Origin: Mucilaginibacter celer
GTDB lineage: Bacteria; Bacteroidota; Bacteroidia; Sphingobacteriales; Sphingobacteriaceae
Reading direction: 5' to 3'
Length of the DNA stretch: 64,000 nt
Assembly (NCBI RefSeq): GCF_003576455.2
Contig: NZ_CP032869.1
Span: 2,170,001-2,234,000, forward strand
Part shown: one piece after another, positions 26,879 to 35,732 of the stretch
Numbering within the stretch: the first letter of the stretch is position 1
Layout: each line of letters starts with the position of its first letter
Position numbers and translations under genes: made by a program
Notes under the pieces: model-generated
Told to the model about the DNA's origin: nothing
Seen by the model: the letters and a program-made list of their open reading frames with translations, nothing else
Database searches by the model: none

Positions 26879-29113
26879 CTAAACCAGATGTTCTTTTTTG
26901 ATTCCCAACCGTTTGATCTTAGAATTTAGCGTACTTGCCGGTACGCCCAGTATATCGGCCGCACCTCCCTGGCCGGATATCCTGCCCTGACAATACTTTA
27001 AGATCCTTAAAATGTGCTCGCACTCGTTTTCATCAATTGTCTTTAACGGGACCTCCCAATTAGTGGTGGTGATTATATGGCCGGGTTTGGTAGTTGGTAA
27101 ATGAATTTGTTTCAGCGCATCGCCGCTCGACAATAAAATGCTGCGTTCGATCAAGTGCTCCAACTCCCGGATATTTCCCGGCCAGCTATAATGCATCATG
27201 TCTTGCAGCGCCTTATTACCGAGGGTAGTAATTTGCCTGCCTGTTTTTTTCGAATAGCGGTGTATGAAATGGGTAGCCAGCATCGGAATATCTTCCTTGC
27301 GGTCTCTTAACGCAGGCAGGTGAATCGGGAATATATTCAGACGGTAATAGAGGTCGCTCCTGAACCGTCCCTCGTCCACCTCTTTTTCAAGATCCCGGTT
27401 TGTCGCCGCGATAATCCTCACATCCACTTTGATCGTGCCCCGCCCGCCAACGCGTTCGATCTCCTTTTCCTGCAAGGCGCGTAAAAGCTTCACTTGAAGT
27501 TCCAATGGCATTTCGCCGATCTCATCTAAAAACAAGGTGCCGTTGTTGGCCAGTTCGAACTTACCGAGCCTCCGTTCAGTAGCCCCTGTAAAACTGCCTT
27601 TTTCATGTCCAAAAAGCTCACTTTCGATCAGATTAGCAGGTAGCGCCGCGCAATTGACTTTGACCATCAATTTATTTTTCCGGGGAGAATTGTTGTGAAT
27701 AGCACGTGCGATCAATTCTTTGCCGGTTCCTGTTTCTCCCAGTATCAGCACGGTGCTGTCAGATCGGGAGACCTGTGTCACAAGCCGGAAGGTCCTTTGC
27801 ATTGCCGGGCTTTCGCCGATAATTTCTGCGTAGTTTTGATTCACCTCTATCTCTTCCTTTAAATAAATAGTTTCCTCTTCAAGCTGCCGCTTATAACGAT
27901 CTATCTCCTGGTTGGCAATAATATTGGCAACCGAAATGCAAAGCTGATAGGACAAACTTTGTATGAGTTTCAGTTTACTTTCCGTGATCAGTTGTTTTTC
28001 TTCAAAGTATAACAGCCAAAAGCCGAAAACATCTTCACCTTTAGAAAACCGGCAGATTATTAACTCTTTCAGCCCACTTTCATGATTGATCTTTATGTAA
28101 AGCGGTACATCGGGCTGTGATACCAGTTCATCAAGGTCAAACCATACCGGCAGATCCGAATTCATCGCTTGTTGTAACACGCTGTCATTTAAGGGATATT
28201 GACCATCTTTAGCATCAGAATAGGCAGGATGAGCTTTGGCTCTGGCATCTTCATCCAGCAGAAATGCGCTGACAGTATGTTTATTGGCATCTCGGACGGC
28301 GATCAGTGTATGGCTGCATCCTAATAATTGCTTGAGTTGATCCTTGATTACCTTTGCCAGTTCTTCCGTACTTCTGACAGAGGCGATAGCTGTATTGACG
28401 GACAATAAAAGTTCCATTTCATTCCTCCAGCGCAAAACTTCCTCGATTAGGATGATGTTAGAAAGCGCGATGGACAATTGCGAGCAAACACCCGCTAAAA
28501 GATTGATCCGCAATGCCTCGGTAGCAAGTAATTCCGTTGTTAATAACAGATACCCTAAGATATCGCCGGCTGCTTCCAGGGTAATAACAGCGAATTTATC
28601 CACGCCCTTATTCTTGCAGGTATGTAAATAGGCCATATCCGGAAACAAGTCAATCGCTTCGGCCAGTTCGATGACAACCGGTCCGCTGATAGCGGCCAAT
28701 TGCATTAAGACAGATTTGGAAATAGACACGGTTTCAAATGCCGTGTCGTTTAAGCTCTTTCCGTTTGGGTGGTAGGTTTCCTGGCCGAATTCATAAACAC
28801 GGTGAATATTATTTGTCTTATTGACAACGATGATCGCAAATCCCTGGACATTAAATAAGGTTTCTAAACTTGCATGAACAACTCCGAACAGGTCGTCTTT
28901 ATTTTTTATAGCAGCTATTTGGTTGCTCAGATCGAGCAGAATAGTTTTCTCATCTTCATCACCCTGAAAAAAATCTGAAACGATGTGCTCTTTTAAGGCC
29001 GCCTTGAATTTTTCGGCAAGTCCGTCTATGCATTCAAAATGTTCATTAAACAGCGTAGAAAGATCTTTGATCTTTGAAGGGTAAGCTGAAATTACGTTGT
29101 CGGTGTCAGGCAT
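26879..29113 (-). CDS. Sigma-54 activator with GAF sensory domains
   Basis: 744 residues. Two GAF-like domains fill the N-terminal half (about 55-210 and 235-395), followed by a coiled linker, an AAA+ sigma-54 domain (about 430-660; [14 protein letters not shown] loop, [11 protein letters not shown]) and a C-terminal Fis-type helix-turn-helix ([20 protein letters not shown]). There is no receiver domain, so it should respond to a small ligand or redox cue rather than to phosphorylation. Its own gene has the best sigma-54 promoter and the best dyads in the window (P3), pointing to positive autoregulation. Its HTH closely resembles that of the 17986 regulator. Confidence 0.93.
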   Translation of the reverse strand: MPDTDNVISAYPSKIKDLSTLFNEHFECIDGLAEKFKAALKEHIVSDFFQGDEDEKTILLDLSNQIAAIKNKDDLFGVVHASLETLFNVQGFAIIVVNKTNNIHRVYEFGQETYHPNGKSLNDTAFETVSISKSVLMQLAAISGPVVIELAEAIDLFPDMAYLHTCKNKGVDKFAVITLEAAGDILGYLLLTTELLATEALRINLLAGVCSQLSIALSNIILIEEVLRWRNEMELLLSVNTAIASVRSTEELAKVIKDQLKQLLGCSHTLIAVRDANKHTVSAFLLDEDARAKAHPAYSDAKDGQYPLNDSVLQQAMNSDLPVWFDLDELVSQPDVPLYIKINHESGLKELIICRFSKGEDVFGFWLLYFEEKQLITESKLKLIQSLSYQLCISVANIIANQEIDRYKRQLEEETIYLKEEIEVNQNYAEIIGESPAMQRTFRLVTQVSRSDSTVLILGETGTGKELIARAIHNNSPRKNKLMVKVNCAALPANLIESELFGHEKGSFTGATERRLGKFELANNGTLFLDEIGEMPLELQVKLLRALQEKEIERVGGRGTIKVDVRIIAATNRDLEKEVDEGRFRSDLYYRLNIFPIHLPALRDRKEDIPMLATHFIHRYSKKTGRQITTLGNKALQDMMHYSWPGNIRELEHLIERSILLSSGDALKQIHLPTTKPGHIITTTNWEVPLKTIDENECEHILRILKYCQGRISGQGGAADILGVPASTLNSKIKRLGIKKEHLV

Positions 29114-29185
29114 ATGGGTGCGTTTTGAATTGTGATTAAAACTAAACGTCTGTCTGTTAGGCGTCAGGTGACCACAAAACAGATT

Positions 29186-29299
29186 GCAAACCGAATGCCA
29201 TGCATTTTTATTTGATAATCAATGTGTTATGGCTTTTGTTGTCAGCGTCTTTAGTGATATGTCACTAACCGCGCGATCGCATTGTGGATATATCACTAA
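29186..29299 (-). promoter_or_regulatory. Sigma-54 promoter P3 with paired upstream dyads
   Basis: Minus-strand TGGCATTCGGTTTGC at 29200-29186 is a full match to the -24/-12 consensus. Proximal dyad 29251-29268, TTAGTGATATGTCACTAA on the plus strand, has two perfect 7-bp arms around four bases; distal dyad 29282-29299 is TTGTGGA-TATA-TCACTAA. Centres lie 61 and 92 bp upstream of the -24 GG. It drives the GAF activator gene and probably kinase 5. Confidence 0.85.
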
Positions 29300-29364
29300 T
29301 TTCATTGCTTACGGGAAATATTACAGAATGGGCCGGAAAACGTTTAGGGCATCTTGACGGATAA

Positions 29365-29754
29365 TTAAGCCTTCAAAACCGCTTTTAGCAGGGGTTCAAG
29401 ATTCAGCATCCCTACCAGCTGCGGGCTTAAACTATAACGCTCTTTCAGATAAGCCGGATCATGATAGGCAGCCCTGACGACGTTTTTTTCATCGGCCCAA
29501 ACCAGGACTTTTAATGGTAGGTCTAAACCTGCAACAGGATTGGCCATCATCACCGGGCCGCCGGTTTTGGGATTGCCGAATAACACGAACTTCATCGGCG
29601 GAATCTGGAGGCCAGCGTGGCTCAGCTCCTCCCGCTGATCGATAACCGTATAGATTTTTGCACCTTTATTTTTTAATAACTCAATTAAGCGTTGAACGGT
29701 TAAATCAACTGAAAAGTGGCTGACGTCAATAATGACGCCCTTTGGGTCTGACAT
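29365..29754 (-). CDS. DUF302 domain protein
   Basis: 129 residues from MSDPKG. An ATG 33 codons further upstream is possible but adds a segment without signal or family resemblance. The DUF302 pattern is visible: a helix VQRLIELLKNKGAKIYTVID, then KFVLFGNPKTGGPVM, then LPLKVLVWADE. Function of the family is unknown; it is often found with redox-stress genes. Last gene of the leftward P4 operon, after the DUF417 gene. Confidence 0.85.
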   Translation of the reverse strand: MSDPKGVIIDVSHFSVDLTVQRLIELLKNKGAKIYTVIDQREELSHAGLQIPPMKFVLFGNPKTGGPVMMANPVAGLDLPLKVLVWADEKNVVRAAYHDPAYLKERYSLSPQLVGMLNLEPLLKAVLKA

Positions 29755-29862
29755 TTTCGTAATATTTGTGGGTAAATAAAGGCAGAGCCAGGCAAACGTG
29801 GCCTGATGTAAAAAACAACGGCGGGCATTGTCCGTAATATGGTTTTTCTGCATAAGATTTGG

Positions 29863-30426
29863 TTATTTAAGGCGGCGCAGGTACAACACGGCCGATTCAC
29901 TCATGGTTATCATAGCGCCGCCCATGATTGCAATGTCCTTTAAAACCAACCTGCCCCTGGCTGATAAGAAAGGAAAGCCCCAATCCGCATCTCCCAAACG
30001 GGGTACCCATGATTCGGGGGTTGTAATCAAAAATGACAAGGTGCCGGCCGTCAATAAAATAATCAGCATGCTGGCGATCATACTGGAGATCGGGGCCACT
30101 TTATACAAAGCTACCAGTACAGCCATCAGGACCAGAAAGATGCCTAAACCCTTCGAGAATAAGTAAGTTCTGTTATCGGTTTGCCAAAGATGGTTAGTTG
30201 CGATTAATTCCCCTTCCTTGTTCAGGTGTTTTTTATATTCCGACGGATTTTTATAAAAAAAGGACATGAAAGGACTATTGGCGACGAATGGAACGATACC
30301 ATCAGCCTCATAAGTAAAAAATTTCAAGCCGCCAATCCATAAAAAGATAATGACTATGGCGAGTCTGGTCAAATTTTTCCCTGCCTGATCGAGGCCCGCG
30401 ATAAATTTTATAATTGAATGTTTCAT
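29863..30426 (-). CDS. DUF417 (RclC/YkgB-like) inner membrane protein
   Basis: 187 residues with four hydrophobic segments and the DUF417 hallmarks IFLWIGGLKFFTYEADGIVP followed by VANSPFMSFFY near residue 30-57. In E. coli the homologue RclC belongs to the reactive-chlorine response; by homology this may protect the membrane, but the mechanism is not known. In a tight leftward operon between DUF983 and DUF302 genes under P4. Confidence 0.88.
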   Translation of the reverse strand: MKHSIIKFIAGLDQAGKNLTRLAIVIIFLWIGGLKFFTYEADGIVPFVANSPFMSFFYKNPSEYKKHLNKEGELIATNHLWQTDNRTYLFSKGLGIFLVLMAVLVALYKVAPISSMIASMLIILLTAGTLSFLITTPESWVPRLGDADWGFPFLSARGRLVLKDIAIMGGAMITMSESAVLYLRRLK

Positions 30427-30455
30427 CTTTTTTTGATTTTTTGGCCATGGGTTAA

Positions 30456-30890
30456 TTATGAACGCGCAATGTTCGAATCATGCTGAAGCCAGTTATCCGC
30501 GCTCATTTCAGGCCGGTAGCTTAACCCCGGGGTGAGCCAGTATAAAAGGATGATCCTGGAATATCTGAAATTAAAGGGAGATAGCATTAAGGCTATCGAT
30601 AAAATGATGATGACGTACAGCCAGGGATTCTGACTACCGGTCAGTACAGAAATTGCAACGGCCAGCGTGACCATTTCGGCTACATTCATCGCATAGCTAA
30701 TAAGCATGGCGACATAAAAATAACCGGGCTCTATCTCATAGGTCAGATCACAATGACTGCATTTTTTTAACATGACCTGGCCATGGAACCCGTACATTTG
30801 GTTTGCAAACATATCACCCCTTCTGCAACGTGGGCATTTTGCATTTACCAATGCCGGCCAAAGCGGCCATTTTTTTAATTTTTCCATCAT
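30456..30890 (-). CDS. DUF983 membrane protein with zinc-ribbon
   Basis: 144 residues. N-terminal four-cysteine zinc-ribbon (KCPRCRRGD and KKCSHCDLTYE) and two transmembrane helices (FYVAMLISYAMNVAEMVTLA and WLYVIIILSIALMLSPF). DUF983 proteins are widespread in Bacteroidota and proteobacteria without a settled role. In the P4 operon, 29 bp before the DUF417 gene. Confidence 0.88.
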   Translation of the reverse strand: MMEKLKKWPLWPALVNAKCPRCRRGDMFANQMYGFHGQVMLKKCSHCDLTYEIEPGYFYVAMLISYAMNVAEMVTLAVAISVLTGSQNPWLYVIIILSIALMLSPFNFRYSRIILLYWLTPGLSYRPEMSADNWLQHDSNIARS

Positions 30891-30893
30891 AAA

Positions 30894-30980
30894 TTAGCTG
30901 ACAACGGGTGAAAGCAATCGTTTGATACGCTTAATGACCGACCAGGAAGTTAAGCCCCGGCCGGTATAACCAATGCGCAT
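30894..30980 (-). CDS. Possible 28-residue basic peptide in the operon gap
   Basis: A frame starting MRIGYTGRGLTSWSVIKRIK fits exactly into the 100-bp gap: it begins 10 bp after the MBL stop and ends 3 bp before the DUF983 ATG. It is strongly basic. The fit suggests translational coupling or a small membrane-active peptide; chance cannot be excluded. Confidence 0.3.
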   Translation of the reverse strand: MRIGYTGRGLTSWSVIKRIKRLLSPVVS

Positions 30981-30990
30981 TAAGCCAGTT

Positions 30991-31950
30991 TTATACGCCC
31001 TTATAAACCAGTTTGGTAAAGAAGTCGCCCTTGATCACAAAGCCACCAAACTTTTGATCATACGAAGCAGTCGGTTTGGCGGCAATGACCTCATTCAGGG
31101 TCTTACCCTGATTTTTTAATTTGCTCACGCGTTCGCGGATTGTTGCCAGCATATCATGAAACTCGATCAGCTGAGCGCGGTTACCTATAGCGCCGTGCCC
31201 CGGAATGACTACGGTGTGATTGGTTGTCCTGGCAACGTTACGCGCGGCTGCAGTGATCATTCCGTCAATACTTCCACCGGTTGAATAATCTATCATAGGA
31301 TAATAGGCATTCCAAAAGGTATCTGCCACATGCAAAATGTCGGCGTTGGGGAAATAAATAGATGAATCACAGTCCGTGTGCGCCGGCCGATAGGTTTCGA
31401 CATGGATTTTTTCGCCATTGAAATGGTGGGTGTGCTCTTTTTTAAACAGCACGGTTGGCAGGCCCGCTTTTGGCAGGGGTGCAAAAGTGTAATTCCAGTC
31501 TTCCTGGTGGATACTTCTGGTTAAATGTTCACGGGTAATGTCCTGCGCAATGATAGTGGCACCTGCTTGATGCAGCCATTCATTGCCGCTGGTATGATCG
31601 AAATGCCAGTGACTGTTGATCAGCACTTTGATCGGTTGGTTGCTGATGGAATTAAGCGCCGCCAGTACGTGTGGTTTGGAAACACCTATACCGCCGTCTA
31701 CTAATAACTTACCTTCGGGGCCGTTCAAAACGGCTATATTGCCCCCTGAACCTTCTAACATAAAGATATTACCTCTTAGCTTGGTCACATTGATCTTGGC
31801 AGTGGCAGCGGCCTTAATGATGATCTCCACGGGACCTTCAGCTTTTGCCTGGCTGAATAAAAATTTGGGAGCTAATAATGCGCCAGCGGTTAACATACCG
31901 GCGGTGCCTAAAAAATTACGTCGGCTGATGTTGTTTTGATTTGAATCCAT
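30991..31950 (-). CDS. Tat-exported MBL-fold metallo-hydrolase
   Basis: 319 residues. Twin-arginine signal (SRRNFLGTAG near residue 9) and a metallo-beta-lactamase fold with the dinuclear metal motif HWHFDH (about residue 112), further ligands in PAHTDCDS and VIPGHGA. Probably acts in the periplasm on an ester, thioester or peroxide-like substrate; the exact reaction is not evident. Part of the leftward P4 operon, 48 bp after the NTF2-like gene. Confidence 0.9.
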   Translation of the reverse strand: MDSNQNNISRRNFLGTAGMLTAGALLAPKFLFSQAKAEGPVEIIIKAAATAKINVTKLRGNIFMLEGSGGNIAVLNGPEGKLLVDGGIGVSKPHVLAALNSISNQPIKVLINSHWHFDHTSGNEWLHQAGATIIAQDITREHLTRSIHQEDWNYTFAPLPKAGLPTVLFKKEHTHHFNGEKIHVETYRPAHTDCDSSIYFPNADILHVADTFWNAYYPMIDYSTGGSIDGMITAAARNVARTTNHTVVIPGHGAIGNRAQLIEFHDMLATIRERVSKLKNQGKTLNEVIAAKPTASYDQKFGGFVIKGDFFTKLVYKGV

Positions 31951-31998
31951 GATATGGGTTTTAAAAATATAGGTGAATATTTAATCATTTTCAGCGCC

Positions 31999-32427
31999 CT
32001 AATGCGCTACTCCGTCGAAATAGGTACGCATACCCGGTACATCCGAGAAAAAGGTATAGATGCCCGAGATCCTGCCATCACGTATGGTGTTCACCGTGGC
32101 GATATGTTCATCAGCAGTTGGTTCTTTACTAAGGGAACGGTTTTGGATAGCCAGGGCCACACAATTCAGGCTATATTGTATATGATCCAGTTCCAGGCTG
32201 AGCTTTTTTGCAAATTGCTTCGCTTTGTCAATTACCTCATCGGCACCTTCTGATTCACCGGCCAGTTCCCCTTCACCCGGCAAACACCAGGTGCAATCCT
32301 CCGTAATGATAGACCTCAGCAGATTCCAGTCACGATCCCTGAAGGCTAATAAAAACTGGTTTCCCAGTTTAAGCTTATCCTCTTCGCAGGAGATGGTTGA
32401 ATAAGCATATTTTGTTATCGCGCTCAT
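31999..32427 (-). CDS. NTF2-like (SnoaL-type) protein
   Basis: 142 residues with the NTF2 pattern: KLGNQFLLAFRDRDWNLLRS helix, ITEDCTWCLPGEGE, and C-terminal strands (VNTIRDGRISGIYTFFSD). Ligand-binding or isomerase-like module of unknown specificity. Second gene of the P4 operon, between the AhpD-like and MBL genes. One of three NTF2-fold genes in the window, each placed in or near an operon with a sigma-54 unit. Confidence 0.8.
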   Translation of the reverse strand: MSAITKYAYSTISCEEDKLKLGNQFLLAFRDRDWNLLRSIITEDCTWCLPGEGELAGESEGADEVIDKAKQFAKKLSLELDHIQYSLNCVALAIQNRSLSKEPTADEHIATVNTIRDGRISGIYTFFSDVPGMRTYFDGVAH

Positions 32428-32483
32428 AAATATTGGTTTAAAATTTCGTATCCAATCGATACCCCTGAGAATAGCTCACTTGA

Positions 32484-33029
32484 TCAGGCATTTTCCAGGC
32501 TGACCGCTTTTGGAAAATCCAGCGGCACACCTGTTATCGCATATAGATAATTGGTGAAAATCTTAGCGGTGATCAATCCGATGAGTTCGACCAAAGCGTC
32601 TTCCCGATAACCTGCCTCAAAAAAAGCCTCCAGCAGTTGCGCATCCGGCTCACCACGATTTTCCGTAATGCTTTTCGCTAATTTGACAACAGCATCCAGT
32701 TTATTTTCGGCGGAATAACCTTTCCTGATACCGATGGTTTCATCATGGGAGTAGCCCTTGCTTTTGGCGATCATTGTATGAGCCGCAAGACAATAGTTAC
32801 AATTGTTTATTTCCGATACCACCAGATTGATCGCCTCCTTTTCCTTGACAGTGAATACGCCGCCAACCATAGCTGCCTCAAACTGCAGGTAACCTTTCAA
32901 AGTGCCTGGAGAATAACCCATAGTTGCGTATAAATTGGGCAGCATCCCCAGGTGTTTGGTGACCTGGTCAAATAATAACTGCGATTCCGGTTTTACCTCA
33001 TCCCGTGTAGGTACTTTAATAGTTTTCAT
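32484..33029 (-). CDS. Carboxymuconolactone decarboxylase / AhpD-like peroxidase
   Basis: 181 residues. Contains the AhpD-type redox centre E-x(3)-C77-x-x-C80-x(3)-H84 (SEINNCNYCLAAHT), the catalytic signature of alkylhydroperoxidase AhpD and related CMD proteins. Probably a thiol-dependent peroxidase in the cytosol. First gene of the six-gene leftward operon behind promoter P4, divergent from the aldolase. Confidence 0.9.
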   Translation of the reverse strand: MKTIKVPTRDEVKPESQLLFDQVTKHLGMLPNLYATMGYSPGTLKGYLQFEAAMVGGVFTVKEKEAINLVVSEINNCNYCLAAHTMIAKSKGYSHDETIGIRKGYSAENKLDAVVKLAKSITENRGEPDAQLLEAFFEAGYREDALVELIGLITAKIFTNYLYAITGVPLDFPKAVSLENA

Positions 33030-33111
33030 ATTTTCTTCAATAAAACTTGTTGAACGTAAAGTTGTCCCCGCTGATCAAAAGATCGCTGCCTGATACGGCG
33101 GATAGCTTGAA

Positions 33112-33225
33112 GTAATATTGATGCCAGTTGTTAATTTGCTGATATTGAACTGTTTGTATGTTTATTTGATTCTCTATGGATGCGGCATTTCGTCATTTTG
33201 TTACCAAAACTTGAAATAGCAAGGT
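33112..33225 (-). promoter_or_regulatory. Sigma-54 promoter P4 with paired upstream dyads
   Basis: Minus-strand TGGCATCAATATTAC at 33126-33112. Proximal dyad 33179-33196 (minus ATGACGA-AATG-CCGCATC, weak) and distal 33208-33225 (minus ACCTTGC-TATT-TCAAGTT), 63 and 92 bp upstream of the -24 GG. Drives the AhpD/NTF2/MBL/DUF983/DUF417/DUF302 operon. Confidence 0.6.
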
Positions 33226-33307
33226 TTCGAAGGATTTGGTGGCCATAGTTTATGGCGGTAGGGAAACCAGGGGACGCGGAAACCGGGCCGGAAGAGCACT
33301 ATTTATC

Positions 33308-33421
33308 TTGATGTTATTTCATTAAAAAGCAGGATTTCTTGAAATATCGCAATCTGTCTGGTCATTGGTTGTTTTATAAAAAATTAATTATCAATGCTTT
33401 GTATTGTGGCATGTTGTTTTC
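33308..33421 (+). promoter_or_regulatory. Sigma-54 promoter P5 with paired upstream dyads
   Basis: TGGCATGTTGTTTTC at 33407-33421. Distal dyad TTGATGT-TATT-TCATTAA (33308-33325), proximal TTCTTGA-AATA-TCGCAAT (33336-33353), 92 and 64 bp upstream of the -24 GG. Faces away from P4 in the same intergenic region and leads to the aldolase gene at 33472. Confidence 0.68.
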
Positions 33422-33471
33422 GTTAGCCTTAGCCAATTAACTCATCATATCAGTAGCTATAATTTAAGTCA

Positions 33472-34491
33472 ATGGACATTCAGGTATTACAAAAAACGAT
33501 TAGTAAACTACTGGCAGGGGATAAAGGTATTCTTGCCATGGACGAAAGCATTGCCTCCTGTAATAAAAGGTTTGAAGCGCTCGGGATCCCTCAGACATTG
33601 GAAATGAGGCGGCGTTACAGGGAATTGATCGTAACAGCACCGCATTTGGATGAATATATCAGCGGTGCCATACTTTTTGATGAAACAATTCATCAGCAGG
33701 TAACAGACGGCAAATTATTCATTGATGTGCTCCTGGAAAAAGGTATTGTACCGGGTATAAAGGTAGACCTGGGCACCGTTCCCCTGGCAGCTTTTCCCAG
33801 CGAAAGGGTGACGGAAGGATTGGATGGTTTGCGTGAGAGGTTAGCGGAATATTACCGGTTGGGAGCCCGCTTCGCAAAATGGCGTGCGGTGATCACTATA
33901 GGAGGTGACCTGCCTTCCTCTTCTTCTATATATACGAATTGCCACTTGTTAGCGCGCTATGCCGCACTTTGTCAGGAAGTCGGCCTGGTACCTGTCGTTG
34001 AACCGGAAGTGCTTATGACGGGGGACCATAACTTGTATATCAGTGAAAGGTTTACCCGTCGAACTTTAAATTTCCTCTTTGAAGAGTTATATAAGCACCG
34101 TGTAAACCTGCAAGGGATACTCTTAAAACCTAACATGATATTGCCCGGACTTACCTCTGTTGATCAATCGGACATGATAACAATAGCCGATACAACCGTT
34201 CTTTGCCTGTTAGAAACCGTACCGGCTATTGTACCGGGTATTGCATTTTTATCCGGAGGACAATCGCCTGAACAGGCAACAGCGCGTTTAAATGTCATGC
34301 ATAAAAGGTTTAAACATTCTATGCCCTGGAAACTCACCTATTCCTATTCACGGGCTTTACAACAGCCTGCGCTTGAATGCTGGAAAGGTGAGACAAGTAA
34401 TGTTCCTGCCGCGCAACAGGAGCTGGTTAAAAGGGCTGCCCTGAATTGCAGCGCTAACCGCGGCGTTTATAGCGCCGCAATGGAAGGATAA
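33472..34491 (+). CDS. Class I fructose-bisphosphate aldolase
   Basis: 339 residues, full length for the class I (Schiff-base) family: the DESIASCNKRFEALGI start, ARFAKWRAVI with the catalytic lysine region, GILLKPNMILPG with the Schiff-base lysine, and AFLSGGQSPEQATARLNVM. It cleaves fructose 1,6-bisphosphate reversibly in the cytosol. Its placement behind a sigma-54 unit and among stress genes is unusual for a glycolytic enzyme and suggests use when the metal-dependent class II enzyme is impaired; that is inference. Confidence 0.93.
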   Translation: MDIQVLQKTISKLLAGDKGILAMDESIASCNKRFEALGIPQTLEMRRRYRELIVTAPHLDEYISGAILFDETIHQQVTDGKLFIDVLLEKGIVPGIKVDLGTVPLAAFPSERVTEGLDGLRERLAEYYRLGARFAKWRAVITIGGDLPSSSSIYTNCHLLARYAALCQEVGLVPVVEPEVLMTGDHNLYISERFTRRTLNFLFEELYKHRVNLQGILLKPNMILPGLTSVDQSDMITIADTTVLCLLETVPAIVPGIAFLSGGQSPEQATARLNVMHKRFKHSMPWKLTYSYSRALQQPALECWKGETSNVPAAQQELVKRAALNCSANRGVYSAAMEG

Positions 34492-34618
34492 ATAATGCCG
34501 GCATACCTGCCGATAAGGCACGCACGGATTTCAGACCACTCATACCACCACCTTGATCATGCCTCATTTTAATAACTCCGGCAGCAACACTATCAAAGTG
34601 ATAGAGGAGGAACCGCTC

Positions 34619-35710
34619 ATGCAAAATAACCGGATAAAGAAAGGTCGGATAACACATCGTTATGCGATCATGGCCATGCATGCGGATTATGCTTTTGAAT
34701 CGGCAGGATTGGGAATCTGGAGCTATGACTTTGAAAGCAAAGTTTTAAAGATATGCAAACGATGTAAAAAGCTCATTGGCATTCCTGAATCGCAGGTTGC
34801 TTCAATGGATCTCGTGCTCGGATTGTTGCCCCGGGACGAGGTCCCCGCCATATTTCATGCGATCAGGGCTGTCTGGGAAAAAGGCGGGTCGCTGGATTAC
34901 CAATTTCCGCTCCTTTCCGGTTCCGCTGTTCAGCAACGGTGGTTAGCGATTACCGGCATTAGCGTGTCGGGATTTGACAGTAAGGCCACCAAACTTTACG
35001 GAACGCTGGCAGATGTCAGCGCCAACAGGAATTTGGAGAACAGTCGCCGGGAATTATTGTCGCTGATCAGCCATGAAATGAAATCGCCTTTATCATCCAT
35101 TAAGCTATATGTACAGCTAAGCCGCGCCATCGCGCTCAAAATGGACGATTTACAGATCGTCAAATTTTTAACCAGCGCCAACGATATGGTTGATAAAGCG
35201 AATAATCTGCTGGATTATTTTCTGAAAGGCCCGAATTCGCAAACCGGCCGGATGCCCATCACCAAAACAGCTTTTAATATTCAGGCTCTTTTAAGGGAGG
35301 TAGTAGATGAGGTCCAAATCAAACATCCTGAACATCAACTTATCCTGCGGCCGGCTCCGGGTATTATGATACAGGCGGACAGGGACAGGATAGGGGAGGT
35401 GGTGAATAATCTGCTGATCAATGCCATAAAGTATTCTCCCGAACCTGACGCTATTGTGATCAGCTGTAAAATGTCAGGAGGCCGGTTGCAGGTATCCGTT
35501 AAAGACCATGGCATCGGAATTCCGAATAATGAACACTGCAAGATCTTTGATAAATATTACCGTGTGGCTAATAAACTGGAAAAGGCAATAACCGGTTACG
35601 GGATCGGCCTGTACCTCTGTAAAAATATCATCGATGAACACGAGGGTACGATCTGGTTCAAAAGCGAAGCAAATAAAGGCTCCACTTTCTTTTTCTGTTT
35701 GCCTGTTTAA
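34619..35710 (+). CDS. PAS-domain histidine kinase (cytosolic)
   Basis: 363 residues from the ATG at 34619, chosen because an unusually strong Shine-Dalgarno (GAGGAGGAA) ends six bases before it; a 22-codon longer start at 34553 lacks one. A PAS-like domain (about 25-155), HisKA with phospho-His in LISHEMKSPLSSIKLY and HATPase_c (N box NLLINAIKYSPE, G1 KDHGIGIP, G2 YGIGLYLCK). No membrane span. Unlike the five TPR kinases it belongs to the classical HisKA class. 127 bp downstream of the aldolase gene, probably cotranscribed from P5. Confidence 0.9.
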   Translation: MQNNRIKKGRITHRYAIMAMHADYAFESAGLGIWSYDFESKVLKICKRCKKLIGIPESQVASMDLVLGLLPRDEVPAIFHAIRAVWEKGGSLDYQFPLLSGSAVQQRWLAITGISVSGFDSKATKLYGTLADVSANRNLENSRRELLSLISHEMKSPLSSIKLYVQLSRAIALKMDDLQIVKFLTSANDMVDKANNLLDYFLKGPNSQTGRMPITKTAFNIQALLREVVDEVQIKHPEHQLILRPAPGIMIQADRDRIGEVVNNLLINAIKYSPEPDAIVISCKMSGGRLQVSVKDHGIGIPNNEHCKIFDKYYRVANKLEKAITGYGIGLYLCKNIIDEHEGTIWFKSEANKGSTFFFCLPV

Positions 35711-35732
35711 TTATTACAAATAGCCTTTTCAC

